A stretch of 64,000 nucleotides of DNA, taken from contig DATJYK010000187.1 of the NCBI GenBank assembly GCA_035578005.1, forward strand, positions 1-64,000, given 5' to 3'. A model generated the notes under the pieces. It was not told the origin of the DNA and made no database searches. It saw nothing but the letters and a program-made list of their open reading frames with translations. Source of the DNA: Gp13-AA77 sp035578005 (lineage in GTDB: Bacteria; Acidobacteriota; Terriglobia; UBA7540). The position numbers and the translations under genes are program-made. Position 1 is the stretch's first letter. Every line of letters begins with the position of its first letter. Shown here piece after piece: positions 33,856-43,640 of this stretch.

Positions 33856-34410
33856 TTACCTGTGTCCGTAATCCGTGAAAACGTAATCTCTTGTCTTTAC
33901 GATCGTGTGGCATGCATACCCGCACTTGGCGTCGTTCCCCTGCGGCGGCTTGTCAGCCAGAGTGCCGGACGTGAAGGTGTCGGACGCAGCGTTATACTCG
34001 AACACGGCATATCCCCACCCGCCGCTGTCCGTGAACCTCTTACTGTCCTTCACCATGAAGTCCATGTCATGCTGGGTGCCCGGCACTGTCGCTTGGGGGA
34101 AGGTCGCCATCTTTGTGGGGTTCCAATGGATCTTCGCCAGTTTGGAGCCGTCGGGGAAGGGCTTGCCGTTGCCAGGAACGCCGGCCTGGTAGGCCTTGAT
34201 CATCACAGGATTCGCGAGGGTCGCAGCAAGGAGGTCTCCGTCCTGACTAATAGAAACAAGCTGCCAGGACTCGTAACCTCTGAACTCAGACAACGCGAGC
34301 CCATTCGGCACTCTAAGGGTGTACTTGTCCTGCGCGGAGAAGCTCCTGCCGCCCAAGACGGCAAGCCCTACTGCGATTGTGACTATCAGCCCGTATGAGA
34401 TTCTCCTCAT
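33856..34410 (-). CDS. Cytochrome P460-family protein
   Basis: A 184-residue protein from ATG 34410, chosen because GGAGG is seven bases upstream; ATG 34416 is too close to it. Signal peptide IVTIAVGLAVLGG. P460 features: FRGYESWQLVS near the start, GGWGYAVFEYNAAS and the single haem site CGYACH at about 163-168. P460 proteins are periplasmic monohaem cytochromes that oxidise hydroxylamine or NO; many acidobacterial members are uncharacterised. A decayed copy lies at 36640-36775. Confidence 0.88.
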   Translation of the reverse strand: MRRISYGLIVTIAVGLAVLGGRSFSAQDKYTLRVPNGLALSEFRGYESWQLVSISQDGDLLAATLANPVMIKAYQAGVPGNGKPFPDGSKLAKIHWNPTKMATFPQATVPGTQHDMDFMVKDSKRFTDSGGWGYAVFEYNAASDTFTSGTLADKPPQGNDAKCGYACHTIVKTRDYVFTDYGHR

Positions 34411-34449
34411 GGTCATTCCTCCTTTGTGATTTCCCGCTGCGCGAGGTTG

Positions 34450-34677
34450 TCAGACTCGAAAGGGTCTTTCATTGCTCGGTCGTAATGCTCTTGCTGGCTT
34501 CTTGGTTATGCGCTCTTCCATAAGGTAGGCACCCTCGCGCCTTATCACAACATTCAGCACTGCTACCGAGAGACACCCGATCAAAATCGTGGAGACAACG
34601 CTGAAGAACGTAAAGATGATGAGCATCTTCCAGCGAATCGCACCCCAGGACTTCTTTATGTTTCGAAACAATCGCAT
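34450..34677 (-). pseudogene. Truncated sensor-kinase N-terminus
   Basis: 75 codons reading MRLFRNIKKSWGAI, then a membrane segment MLIIFTFFSVVSTILIGCL, and VLNVVIRREGAYLMEERI before the sequence degenerates. This looks like the cytoplasmic stub and first transmembrane helix of a histidine kinase. No sensor, HAMP, dimerisation or ATPase domain follows. Confidence 0.5.
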
Positions 34678-34792
34678 TCGTTATCTTGAGGTCTCCCTTT
34701 TACTAGCTGAGCTGGCCCCTCTGCGCTCTGCGAAGCAATCGTGTGTACGTGATGCTTACCGAATTCGCCCACTAACTTTTGCGGACAATCGC

Positions 34793-35653
34793 TTAGAATC
34801 GCAAGGCCGGCAATGCTCTCGGAGCGTTGACGTCGGTCGAGAGGCTGATCTCTCGCCAGTGGTCTGCGTCAGCCGCGCGAGCCCTCTCAGCTTCGCCGGC
34901 GTACTTTGCGGCATCACTGCCCAGCAGGAGATGTGCGGGCAGACGATCGCTCGAAGCCAGACGAAGGATGAGCTGAGCCACCTTGGCCGGATCGCTATTC
35001 TCTTGTCCCCAGAGCGAGTGCAAGGCCTTGACTAGCGCGCCGACAGAAGGTTCGTAGTCCGGGAGCAGGTCGGGAGTATCTTTGTGCGCACGAGTGCCCC
35101 AGTTTGTCCTCATTCCTCCGGGTTCGAGCGTGCACACCTTGACGCCAAAAGGGGCCACCTCCTGGGCGAGCGACTCGGTGAATCCGCCAACCGCCCACTT
35201 GGCAGCATGGTACGCAGTGCTGCCGGGAAGGGCCAGGCGGCCACCCACAGAGGATATCTGAAGGATGGTGCCGCTTTTTTGCTTTCGCATGACCGGTAGC
35301 ACAGCGCGGGTCACGTAAACTACACCATAGAAGTTGGTGTCGATCACTGCCTTGAACCTCTCCGAGCTCAACTGCTCGAACGGTGCAACATCGCCGTAGC
35401 CCGCGTTATTCACGACGACATCGAGACGCCCGAAAGCGGCTACCGCCACCTGGACCGCCGCACCGGCCGCATCCTCATCTGCCACGTCGAGGGGAGCGGT
35501 GCGAACCTGATCGCCGTACTTCTGCACCAGATCTTCAAGGCGGCGAGGGTCCCGGGCTGTTGCTACGAGCCGATCGCCGGACGCGAGCACAGCTTCAGCG
35601 ATGCTGCGGCCCAAACCGCTTGCGCTGCCAGTTACCAACCAAGTTTTAGACAT
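34793..35653 (-). CDS. Short-chain dehydrogenase/reductase (SDR)
   Basis: A 286-residue classical SDR: cofactor motif TGSASGLG, NNAG at about 82-85, Ser in QISSVGG, and YHAAK (Tyr 148, Lys 152). ARDPRR after the second strand suggests preference for NADP. GGGAGG is six bases before ATG 35653. Cytoplasmic oxidoreductase; substrate not predictable. Confidence 0.92.
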   Translation of the reverse strand: MSKTWLVTGSASGLGRSIAEAVLASGDRLVATARDPRRLEDLVQKYGDQVRTAPLDVADEDAAGAAVQVAVAAFGRLDVVVNNAGYGDVAPFEQLSSERFKAVIDTNFYGVVYVTRAVLPVMRKQKSGTILQISSVGGRLALPGSTAYHAAKWAVGGFTESLAQEVAPFGVKVCTLEPGGMRTNWGTRAHKDTPDLLPDYEPSVGALVKALHSLWGQENSDPAKVAQLILRLASSDRLPAHLLLGSDAAKYAGEAERARAADADHWREISLSTDVNAPRALPALRF

Positions 35654-35785
35654 GAGGATCCTCCCTTGTGCTTGTGCTTTTCTTAGGAGGCGGGGCCCGA
35701 ATCCGTTTCGCCGGGCCCCCTTCCGCCTAAGTCCGGATGCCGTTATTAACTGCGGTTGCCACTTCGCCGGCCAGCCGGCAGCAGT

Positions 35786-36619
35786 TCAACTTTCGTAGTA
35801 GCGCCCGTTGACTTCTTCTCCTATGATGGCGAACTCGCACTTCGACGTATTCAGTGGATCGGACTTCCAGGAAAAACCGATAGATGGCACCTCAACCTGC
35901 GCCTCTAGCTGGCACGATGCTCGAGTCCCCCTGAACCTGAAGTGCTTGGAAGGGTCCTCATACTCTACAGGCTCATTGGTTGATTTCCAAACCATCTTGA
36001 AGGTCATTCGTGCGGGAGTCGCAATCGAATCCAACGCAGGCCAGCGCGGCTGATCGACTACAGGAACGTTGCGCATTTCTAACGTGAAAATATTACTGTT
36101 CGGACTAATGCTCAGACCGCGCTCCGGAACAGGAACCACCCAATAGAGTCCTGACGCCGCAATCGGGGGATGAAAATCGTGAATTTGGTTTGTGGGGACC
36201 GCCGGCCCCCGGAAGAGCGTTAGTCATATGTGTGTGAACGTACCCTGCTGAGCAGAGCGAGCCGCCCAATATTCTCCGTGCATCACTCCGTAGTCCGTCG
36301 TAGGGCTGCCGAACGCGAGCCGATTTCCTTGATTGTCGGTTCCCATGCCCGTGAACGCACTGCAGCGGGCGACGCGACCCTTGAAGTGGTAGATGTGGGA
36401 GGGTTCGAGGGTTGGGCCTGCCGGTTGGTTGTGACTGCCGTTCTTGTCCAACCATGGAATTGGGTAGGGGTCGGCACCGCCGTTCGCCGTCGTGAGTTGT
36501 TGATCATCTAAGGTATACGTCTTTGCGGAAGGAATCGCGAGCGGAACTAGCGCCAGAGCGCTGGATCTCAAGATATGTCGGCGCGTGTACTGCGAGGACG
36601 ACTGTGAACGAGATTCCAT
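35786..36619 (-). pseudogene. Tat-exported protein with in-frame UGA
   Basis: ATG 36619 starts a Tat leader (YTRRHILRSSALALVPLAIP). The first 131 codons (PYPIPWLDKNGS, IYHFKGRVARCSAF, EYWAARSAQQGTFTHI) end at TGA 36224-36226. The very same frame continues without a start codon as LTLFRGPAVPTNQIHDFHPP, then WVVPVPERGLSISPNSNIF to a TAG at 35786. Both halves look like one coding unit of about 277 codons. Either a recent nonsense mutation, readthrough, or a sequencing error. Function unknown. Confidence 0.6.
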
Positions 36620-36639
36620 GAGTTATCTCCAAAAGCGAC

Positions 36640-36775
36640 GAGTTGTCCGTTGCTGTCGTATCATAACCCCATTGTCTCTGCCGCGGCTTGTCACTTGAGA
36701 CGGCAGGCCTGAAGGCATTCGACGCTGCGTCGTACTCGAATGCAAAGATGATTTCGGTTCCAAACCCCGCAACTC
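36640..36775 (-). pseudogene. Cytochrome P460 C-terminal remnant
   Basis: The minus strand contains GFGTEIIFAFEYDAASNAF followed by SSDKPRQ, aligning with GGWGYAVFEYNAASDTF and ADKPPQ of the P460 at 33856-34410. The haem CxxCH that should follow is replaced by WGYDTTATDN, so it cannot bind haem as P460 does. A decayed duplicate. Confidence 0.5.
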
Positions 36776-36977
36776 ACTTCTTACTCACTCCCGAATCATT
36801 GGCAGGAGACACGGCTGCTGCGGGTTTGTCTTCTTCCGCTTTGATCGCGGATTTGAACCCACGAATGCCTTCACCGATCCCTTTGCCTAACTCAGGGAGC
36901 TTTTTGGGGCCGAAGATAAGCAGGGCTATACCCAAAATGACCAGCAGATGCATGGGTTGAAACAGTCCTTCAAACAT
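36774..36977 (-). CDS. tatA: Sec-independent translocase subunit TatA
   Basis: A 67-residue protein with ATG 36977 and AAGGAG six bases upstream. LLVILGIALLIFGP is the single membrane helix, followed by the KKLPELGKGIGEGIRGFK amphipathic helix that defines TatA/E, then a charged tail. TatA oligomerises to form the Tat pore. No tatB or tatC adjoins; several Tat substrates are encoded nearby (36619, 38245). Confidence 0.95.
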   Translation of the reverse strand: MFEGLFQPMHLLVILGIALLIFGPKKLPELGKGIGEGIRGFKSAIKAEEDKPAAAVSPANDSGVSKK

Positions 36978-37126
36978 GGTGCGCTCCTTAACGCCTCGCT
37001 CTCTTGTGATCCACTCTCCGAAAGCTCGACCACCTGCGCAAGCAGCAGAAAAGAGGCGCATGATTGAATAGAGTGGGAGTTCGGGCTGGTGTTTGCCGGA
37101 ACTCCCACAGCGTAACGGCAAAGTCG

Positions 37127-38245
37127 CTAGCATTCGCGCTGTGCGGCGTCCGCAGCCTCGGCCAGATCGGTTAGAAACGTGGTGAACGCATCCGACTGAC
37201 CCATGAAGAGTCCCATGGCCGTCAGAAAATTGACCGCTCCCATAGCTACCCCGGCCGTGTTCGTCGGACGGACTACCGAACATACTGGCAGGCTGGTGCT
37301 GATGAATGGGCAAGGTTCCGGCAGGATCAGGTTGGTCTGGTACGTCTCCCCGCCATAAGGAGAAGCGTTGAGGTCAGGAAACACTAACCCGTTTGTCGGG
37401 TCAGTGAGCGGCGGCACATTGCCATCCAATTTTGACCAGGTTTGAAAATGCATGAGCTCGACGGGTCCCATGCTGATGAGGAGCTGCAGCACTTCCACGC
37501 TTGTAGCCCTTTGCGCCATCGCCAAGCGCAAACTGCCGCCGCCTTGCTCCACGGTCGGGATATGGAAGGCCGCCGTGTTGGCAATTGCTTGAATGTGTTC
37601 GTCGGGGAACAGGTCGTCGTCTGTCCTCGGAATGGCCGTGAACTGCCCATTGAACAGGTCCGGGATCGCCTGCGGGAAAGTGATTGGATTGACGTCGGGA
37701 TTATTCGTGCTGCTCCGATAGCGCGTCCACCAACTGGTGTTCAGCGTTAGCTGCATCAGGTTCGTAAGCCGCAACTTTCCGGAGGATCCTGTCGCGGTAC
37801 TGCCCGGCAGCGTGCGGAACGGTTCCAGGTCTACGGCTTTTGCTCCGTTCGAGACCAGGTACGCATTCAGGAAGTTCTGATGGCTTCTCTCGTCGTCGGC
37901 GATGTCATGAAGGTATTGAGAAAAATTGGAATCGATTCGCCTCAGTCTTTCGGTGTAGATTCCATTGCCGCTTCCTCCCGGAACTTCGCTGTCGCGGATT
38001 CCGCCCAGTTCGTTATATTGTTCGTAAAAGTCAGCTTCCAGGGCTTCTCCCGCGGCCAGGAACCTCAGCATGGCAGCATCGCCTGGAACGAGGCCACTGT
38101 TGGAGGCCGTCCGCCGCGCTGACGCCGCCGTAAAGCGTGCAGGCAAGACGGTTCCCACGGTCACCGCCCCGGCCGCTGCCAATCCGGTTTTCAGAAAGCT
38201 GCGCCGATGCCGAGGCGTGCTGATCACACTTCCGTCATTTTTCAT
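37127..38245 (-). CDS. Tat-exported ferritin-like domain protein
   Basis: A 372-residue protein from ATG 38245 (AGGAGG six bases upstream). Tat leader RRSFLKTGLAAAGAVTVG. The four-helix ferritin-like region carries FLAAGEALEADFYEQY, IADDERSHQNFL and GPVELMHFQTW, with the Glu and ExxH pairs that usually coordinate a di-iron centre. Related acidobacterial proteins are annotated as exported ferritin-like proteins; function unknown, possibly iron or oxidative-stress related. Confidence 0.83.
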   Translation of the reverse strand: MKNDGSVISTPRHRRSFLKTGLAAAGAVTVGTVLPARFTAASARRTASNSGLVPGDAAMLRFLAAGEALEADFYEQYNELGGIRDSEVPGGSGNGIYTERLRRIDSNFSQYLHDIADDERSHQNFLNAYLVSNGAKAVDLEPFRTLPGSTATGSSGKLRLTNLMQLTLNTSWWTRYRSSTNNPDVNPITFPQAIPDLFNGQFTAIPRTDDDLFPDEHIQAIANTAAFHIPTVEQGGGSLRLAMAQRATSVEVLQLLISMGPVELMHFQTWSKLDGNVPPLTDPTNGLVFPDLNASPYGGETYQTNLILPEPCPFISTSLPVCSVVRPTNTAGVAMGAVNFLTAMGLFMGQSDAFTTFLTDLAEAADAAQREC

Positions 38246-38499
38246 TTTGTTCCTCCTTTTGTGTCCACGCATTTCCCGGCAAAGAAAACGAGACTGCCAG
38301 GACTATCGTGTGTTGTGAACGCCTCATGACGTGAGTCATTGTTCGTTCTTCTCGATGAAAGCTACTTCTTGCCGATTCGGCGATCCTCATTCGGCCTTTC
38401 CTCGCACACTATGCGATCGATTCCGATTTCCGACAAACCTAGATCGAGGGTTAGGTTTCACTAGACTGGGAGGGTAAGTTCGTCACACTTCTGAGGTAG

Positions 38500-38919
38500 T
38501 TAACGCTTGTTCTTTTGAGTGTCGATCTCGATGCGCTTCCATCCAAAAAGGCGGGCGTCTACCGACCAGGCTCCGGGCCCAAGTAGGGCAATTGCGACGG
38601 CGAGAGCACAAAGCAGGCCTTCAACGCTGGGGTCGCCGCGTCGTGACAACATTCGCCATAATTCGAGGAGGACCATGACCGCTGCAGCGACGGGAGTCCA
38701 CAGACCAATGATTAGCAAAAGGGCTAGGGCTGCAAAGACAAGCTGAAGAGAGTCAATTTCCCGTGCAGCGATGTTCCCAAACGTAAGGATGTTGCGAGTG
38801 ATAAAGGTACTGCCGACAGCGAGGCGCAGCACAAGAAGTCCAACCCCGGGCCAGCCACGCGCAAATGATGAGAATAGTCTGCGCACACCAGGTTCAGATG
38901 ATCGATCTGCAAGGCCCAA
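38500..38919 (-). CDS. DoxX-family membrane protein
   Basis: A 139-residue protein probably starting at TTG 38919. Four hydrophobic segments: VGLLVLRLAVGSTFI, LQLVFAALALLLIIGLW, PVAAAVMVLLELW and LLCALAVAIALLGPG, in DoxX order. DoxX-like proteins are inner-membrane components linked to quinone or redox homeostasis. It ends in a Lys/Arg-rich tail. Confidence 0.75.
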   Translation of the reverse strand: MGLADRSSEPGVRRLFSSFARGWPGVGLLVLRLAVGSTFITRNILTFGNIAAREIDSLQLVFAALALLLIIGLWTPVAAAVMVLLELWRMLSRRGDPSVEGLLCALAVAIALLGPGAWSVDARLFGWKRIEIDTQKNKR

Positions 38920-38963
38920 GGCGAAAGCCTAAAAAGGTCGGCCTGAATCACTCTTTTGAGGGA

Positions 38964-39596
38964 TTAAAGTTCGATGATTCCGCGCTTCAACCCGATCATG
39001 GCAGCATGAGTTCGATCGTTGGCGTTCAGTTTTGAAAGGATGCTTCTGACCTGGCTCTTGATCGTTTCTTCGCTGATCGACAGCCGCGCCGCTATTTCCT
39101 TATTGGCATATCCATTAGCAATCAGACGGAGAACTCGGATTTCTGCTGGAGTCAACGCATCCTCGCCTGCATGTTCGGCAAGTTGGAAGGACACCTCGTT
39201 TGAAAGTACTTTTCTTCCTGCATGGACGGCTCGAATTGTATCCCCGAGTTCTTTATGCAAAGAAGTCTTTAACAAATAGCCGCGGGCCCCCGCCTTCAAC
39301 GCGCGCAATGCCTGAACGTCTCCAAGATAGGTTGTCAGCACGATGATTCGAGCGTCTGGGAATTCGCCTCGAATGGCAATCAGGGCGTCCAGGCCGTTCA
39401 TTTCCGGCATCTGCAAATCCATCAAGGTTACGTCTGGATGGTGGGCTCGAAACTGTTGAATCGCGTCTTGCCCATTGCCCGCTTCCGCGACAAGACACAT
39501 ATCCGATTGAGCAGCCACGAGCCCAGCGATTCCTTGACGGAACATGGGGTGGTCATCCACCGCGAGAATGCGAATCGGGCTCGGTCTCACATTCAT
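38964..39596 (-). CDS. NarL/FixJ-family response regulator
   Basis: A 210-residue regulator. Receiver: AVDDHPMFRQG, phosphoacceptor Asp 60 in LMDLQMPEM, Thr/Lys switch in VLTTYLGD and YLLKTSL. C-terminal LuxR-type helix-turn-helix: LTPAEIRVLRLIANG, NKEIAARLSISEETIKSQV. The gene overlaps the sensor-kinase stop by four bases (ATGA), so it is translated with its cognate kinase. It should bind DNA as a dimer upon phosphorylation. Confidence 0.95.
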   Translation of the reverse strand: MNVRPSPIRILAVDDHPMFRQGIAGLVAAQSDMCLVAEAGNGQDAIQQFRAHHPDVTLMDLQMPEMNGLDALIAIRGEFPDARIIVLTTYLGDVQALRALKAGARGYLLKTSLHKELGDTIRAVHAGRKVLSNEVSFQLAEHAGEDALTPAEIRVLRLIANGYANKEIAARLSISEETIKSQVRSILSKLNANDRTHAAMIGLKRGIIEL

Positions 39597-42500
39597 GATT
39601 TTGTTTGTCTTCGTTTCGTCAGGATTCGCAAACGGGAAAGACCAGGCTTCGTGTAAGCGATGGAGGAAGGAACAGTGAGATCGATCTCAGTGCCTGAATT
39701 CACTTCGCTCCAGATCGTGAGCTCGCCTCCCAAAGATTGAGCACGTTCACGCATCCCGCGTAGACCATAGTGTCCGAAGAGTCCATCTGTGCGAAGAAGT
39801 TGTGGGTCGATCCCTCTTCCGTCGTCCCGAATCCGCAGTCGAAGTTGCTGCCTATCATAACGGATTTCAACTTCGACTTGACGGGCTTGCGCGTGCCGGA
39901 AGGCGTTTCGCAGCGCCTCGCCAGCAATTCGATAGACTTCATCCCTCGTGATTGGAAGAAGATCTCGGGGCGTGCCTTCCACTCCAATGTGGAACACTGG
40001 ATCATCACGGCTCGATCCATCGGCTGCCAGGGCTTTCCCAAGTGAACCAATGGCGCTCACCAGGTCGTTGGTGCCCAGGCTCGTCGGCCGCAACTGCTGC
40101 ACGGCGTCTCTCCCTTCGATGAGTGCCTGAGCAGTTTGATCGATTGTGCTGTCGAGAGTATGCCTCGCTTCGTCTGGCCGAGTACTGAGCAAATCTGCCG
40201 CTGTTTGGAAGCGGAGCAAAACTGCGTTGAAACTCTGGAGCAGAGTATCGTGCAGTTCTCGCGCGATGCGCGTACGCTCGTTCACCCGTGCTTCCAGGCT
40301 CAGGTTGAACTGGTGCCGTACCTGACGGAGGCGCATTTGATACAAACCGCCCAACAACACGAAGAATGCGACCATACAGAGGGTGCGAAACCAGATTGTC
40401 TGGAACCATGCAGGTGCAATGCTGAACTGCAGTGTCGCACCCTGCATGTTCCATATACCGTCCTCGTTGGAGGCGATCACGGTGAATCGATATTGGCCTG
40501 GACGTAGGTTGGTATAGAAAGCCTGGCGTCTTGTACCCGCATCTTGCCATGTACTATCGTTGTCCTCCAACCGATAGCGGAAGTTCACCTTCTTTGGGAT
40601 ATAAAAACTGGGCGATGTGTAGTCAATTTGAACATCGTGGGTCCGCGCTGGCAGCCTGAGGTTAGTGTCAGCCGCATATTGCGTTCGGTCGGCGGTTACC
40701 GACTCGACGTATACCGGCCTCGCACTCGATTCTTTTGCCACCCTCCAGGGCTCAATGGTTTGGGCGACGAGTGCGCCGACAAACCACAAGCGACCGTCAG
40801 GAGACTTCGCTACCGGGTTGAAATCAGTTCTGCCCGGTCGAGCGCCGTCCAGGTGATCAAGGAGTCGGAATTGCAGCACAGATTTAGGGTTATTGCGCCA
40901 CTTCTCAATCTCTGAATCGGCCAGTTTCACGTATCCACATGGAGTGCTGAGCCACCAATTCTTGCGGTCGTCCCGATTGAATCCAAAGACCCCATCGCAG
41001 GGAAGGCCATTTTGTTTGTTCAGCCGCCTGAACGGCCCCAGCGCGCAAACTGATCAGCCCATCTTCGATTGCAGCCGCTACAACCGAGCCATCCGGTTGC
41101 ACTTCGATTTGACGCACCGCGGGGTCACCTTTCAGGTTCATGGGAAAGCTATCAACTGCGCCTTTTCGGAAATTCACGAGCTTGCCATCCAACGATCCCA
41201 GCCAGATTCCTCCACTTGGATCAGCCGCCAGGCTGTGACCCGTAGGCACCTGCGAATCCGAAAACTCTTCTTGTACTTTGAAATCTCGAATGCGAACGAG
41301 CTTTCTCGGCTTCGAAGCACATTCCGCCCAGATGTTGCCGTCAATATCTTCCGTCATGCCGACGACCATCCCCATCGGGCTACGATTGGGTCCGGAAATT
41401 GAACGGAAATGGCGGTTTTCGTAAATGAAGAGTCCGTCGTCCACGCCCACCCAGAGATGCCCCGCACGATCTTCCAGCAAAGACGTAACCGTATTTCCGG
41501 GTAACCCCTCTTTCATTCCTATCGAAACAACGGTCCCGTTGTGAATAGAATCGAGTGATCCGTTGTTCGCCAACCATACCGTGCCATCATGCGATACGAT
41601 CACAGAGAGTGCTCCGCCTGCTCCCAGTCCTTCGGTCTCAGAGTAGGTCGTGACCGGCGGCTCCCAGAAGCTGTCGAGGCCGTTCGAAGTAGTGGCCCAG
41701 ATAATTCCTTCCTGATCTTCATACAAACTGTTCACCGAATTACTCGACAGCCCGTCGGCCAGGCCAAAATGATCGACAGTATTGCCGTGGATGCGGTAAA
41801 GACCGTCGCGCAAAGTCCCCACCCATAAGTTTCCATCCCGGTCCATAAGAAGTGCGAGTACTGCAATTTTGGCATCGTCGAAATTCGGCGCGGAGAATGG
41901 TTCGAAAGCGCCGTTGCGGAATCGCTCGAGTCCCAGACCGCGTCCCGCTGTCCCCATCCCGACCCAGAGGGAATCATCGGAATCCCGCACCAGACCCAGA
42001 ATGCCTTCTTGTCCGGACTTTGACCTCAATGCCTGAGGTTCGTAGATTTCGGACACTCCGGCTTTCCAGTGGACCAAACTCGTGTCGCTCCCAATCCAAA
42101 ACCCTCCGGTTCCGTCAGAAAGGATGGGATTCGCTATTTGAATCGGAAGTCCATCCGCCTTGCCAAAGCACCGCACCTCTCGGTCCGTCGCATGACAAAG
42201 CGGTCCGGGAGAGCCTGGACGATACTGCGTGGTCACCCAAAGTGATGCGTCTTCATCTTCCACCATGCGAAGAGGAGGGGCCCCTAAGTTGATATGCGAG
42301 ACGATGCGATTGCCTCGTATATGACTGAGTCCAAGACCATCGTTGATCCAAAATCCCCCGCTCTTCGCAGGCACGAAGAGGTAGGTGTGATTCGAAGCCG
42401 ACGCCGGAGGCGACCAGGCCACGAAGCGAACGCCATCAAAACGGAAGGCATCGTTCCAAGTTCCCACCCACAGATAGCCGTCGGCTGTTTGTGAGACCCA

Positions 42501-42680
42501 AGTTGGACCGCCTGGAAAGAAGCCGTCTTGAATTCGCCACGCATTATGGCGGTATTGGGTCAGGCGTTTGCTTGGGTCTAAGCCATAGGCGCAGCCGGTT
42601 CCTGCAATCAAGAGACAGACAAAGCAAGTCGCGATGAGCCCATTTCTGGCCATAAAGGTTGCGAGCCTGACAGCGCGCAT
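39593..42680 (-). pseudogene. Propeller/Y_Y_Y sensor histidine kinase split by a frameshift
   Basis: Part one (start probably ATG 42680, signal LIATCFVCLLIAGTGC) contains two-component regulator propeller repeats (YLWVGTWND, LWVGMGTAG, LWVGTLRDG, IIWATTSNG) and ends out of frame at 40905. Part two, read one base shifted, resumes as NGLPCDGVFGFNRDD and GYVKLADSEIEKW, then a Y_Y_Y domain, a membrane helix (TLCMVAFFVLLGGLY), HisKA_3 (RIARELHDTLLQSF, phospho-His) and HATPase (NAFRHA, DDGRGI). The shift lies near 41021-41032 in CAGGCGGCTG, where one extra G explains it. Otherwise the protein would be about 1020 residues. Could be a sequencing indel. Confidence 0.85.
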
Positions 42681-42803
42681 GGACGAGATTTCCGTTTCGT
42701 TCTTGAGGCTTACGGGCTGCTCTAGAGGCGTTAGTCTCCCGTCTCGATTCCCCACAGAACACCTCCGCGATTTTAACAAGGGCAACTATGCCTAGTAAAT
42801 TGC

Positions 42804-42990
42804 TTGACGCCTGGCCGAGATTATGAGCACCCGCTGCTTCTGGATCAGCCAGGATCTGCTTATTGCGGCGCCGTTCTACATGACATCGGTAAGATCTCCG
42901 ATCTCAGCTACGGCCGGGCGTTCGGCTATACGTTGCAAGGGAACCTGGTCAGCCACGTCGCCATCGGGCTGGTTCTGTTGGAGGAGAACA
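42804..42990 (+). pseudogene. HD-domain (YhaM-like exoribonuclease) remnant
   Basis: A plus-strand frame contains GAVLHDIGKISDLSYGRAFG then LQGNLVSHVAIGLVLLEE. The HD pair and the phrase HDIGKIxELSYxRxFGY are typical of YhaM-like 3'-5' exoribonucleases. Only about 60 codons remain, with no start and no OB-fold. Confidence 0.6.
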
Positions 42991-43079
42991 TCCTGACGGT
43001 GCTGGAATGCTGGGTAGCGATACGCCCGCGCCTTGGGAGCTTCGGAGCAATTTTGACACCAATCTGATCTCCCATTCGA

Positions 43080-43395
43080 TGCATAATTTCTCGAAATTCT
43101 CAGTTTTCTCTGCCTCTGCGAGGCACATATCTCGAGAAACTATTGATTCCTTTTGACATTCCGGGGTACCACGGGTGTTTCTCACTTTTCCCACGCCTTC
43201 TCGTTTGGATTTCCGGCTTCCGCCGGTCTCCGTTACTTGTAACCGGTACATAACTGGTTAGATCGCTGATTAGACTAGACATTCCGGGGTGCCACGGAAT
43301 TTTGACCGGTACCGCAGTTGTAACGGTCACTTCGCAACTGTAACCGTTACTCTTCGGTAAATTTAACATTGCTGTAACATTGTCCGGCCAATACC
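43080..43395 (-). repeat. Dispersed repeat copy B, possibly coding
   Basis: Minus-strand counterpart of 26755-27110 (see there). Here a frame stays open for 89 codons (43100-43369): two similar halves, WHPGMSSLISDLTSYVPV and WYPGMSKGINSFSRYVP, are separated by a basic linker. Differences between the copies often fall at third codon positions, which hints at past coding selection. Confidence 0.55.
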
Positions 43396-43507
43396 GCCTC
43401 GATCATTTCGCAGGTTGTGGGGCGACGTCGATTAGGGCAAATTCAGACTTTGTGTTGGCCAGTATCATGTGGGCTGATCGCGAGTCTTGCGGTGGCCCGG
43501 ATGGCGG

Positions 43508-43595
43508 GTACTGTCCTAATTTGACCCGTAACGCCGGCTTGCAGCCGCCAGATAGCCGCCAACATGGCGGCGCTACGTTCAAATTAGGACAGCAC
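43508..43595. mobile_element. 88-bp MITE-like element
   Basis: Terminal inverted repeats GTACTGTCCTAATTTGA (43508-43524) and TCAAATTAGGACAGCAC (43579-43595), with one mismatch over 17 bp, enclose about 54 bp with an inner GCCGCCA/TGGCGGC palindrome. The right end recurs at 17-33. No transposase, so it would be mobilised in trans. Confidence 0.7.
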
Positions 43596-43610
43596 CGGTG
43601 GCGGAGTGGT

Positions 43611-43640
43611 TTGTACTCCTGCTATGTCCTGTGATAGAAT
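43611..43640 (+). promoter_or_regulatory. Candidate sigma-70 promoter upstream of caspase gene
   Basis: TTGTAC (43611-43616) and TAGAAT (43635-43640) are 18 bp apart on the plus strand just after the MITE-like element. It would leave a leader of about 330 bases before the GTG at 43975; no other gene lies between. Confidence 0.35.
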
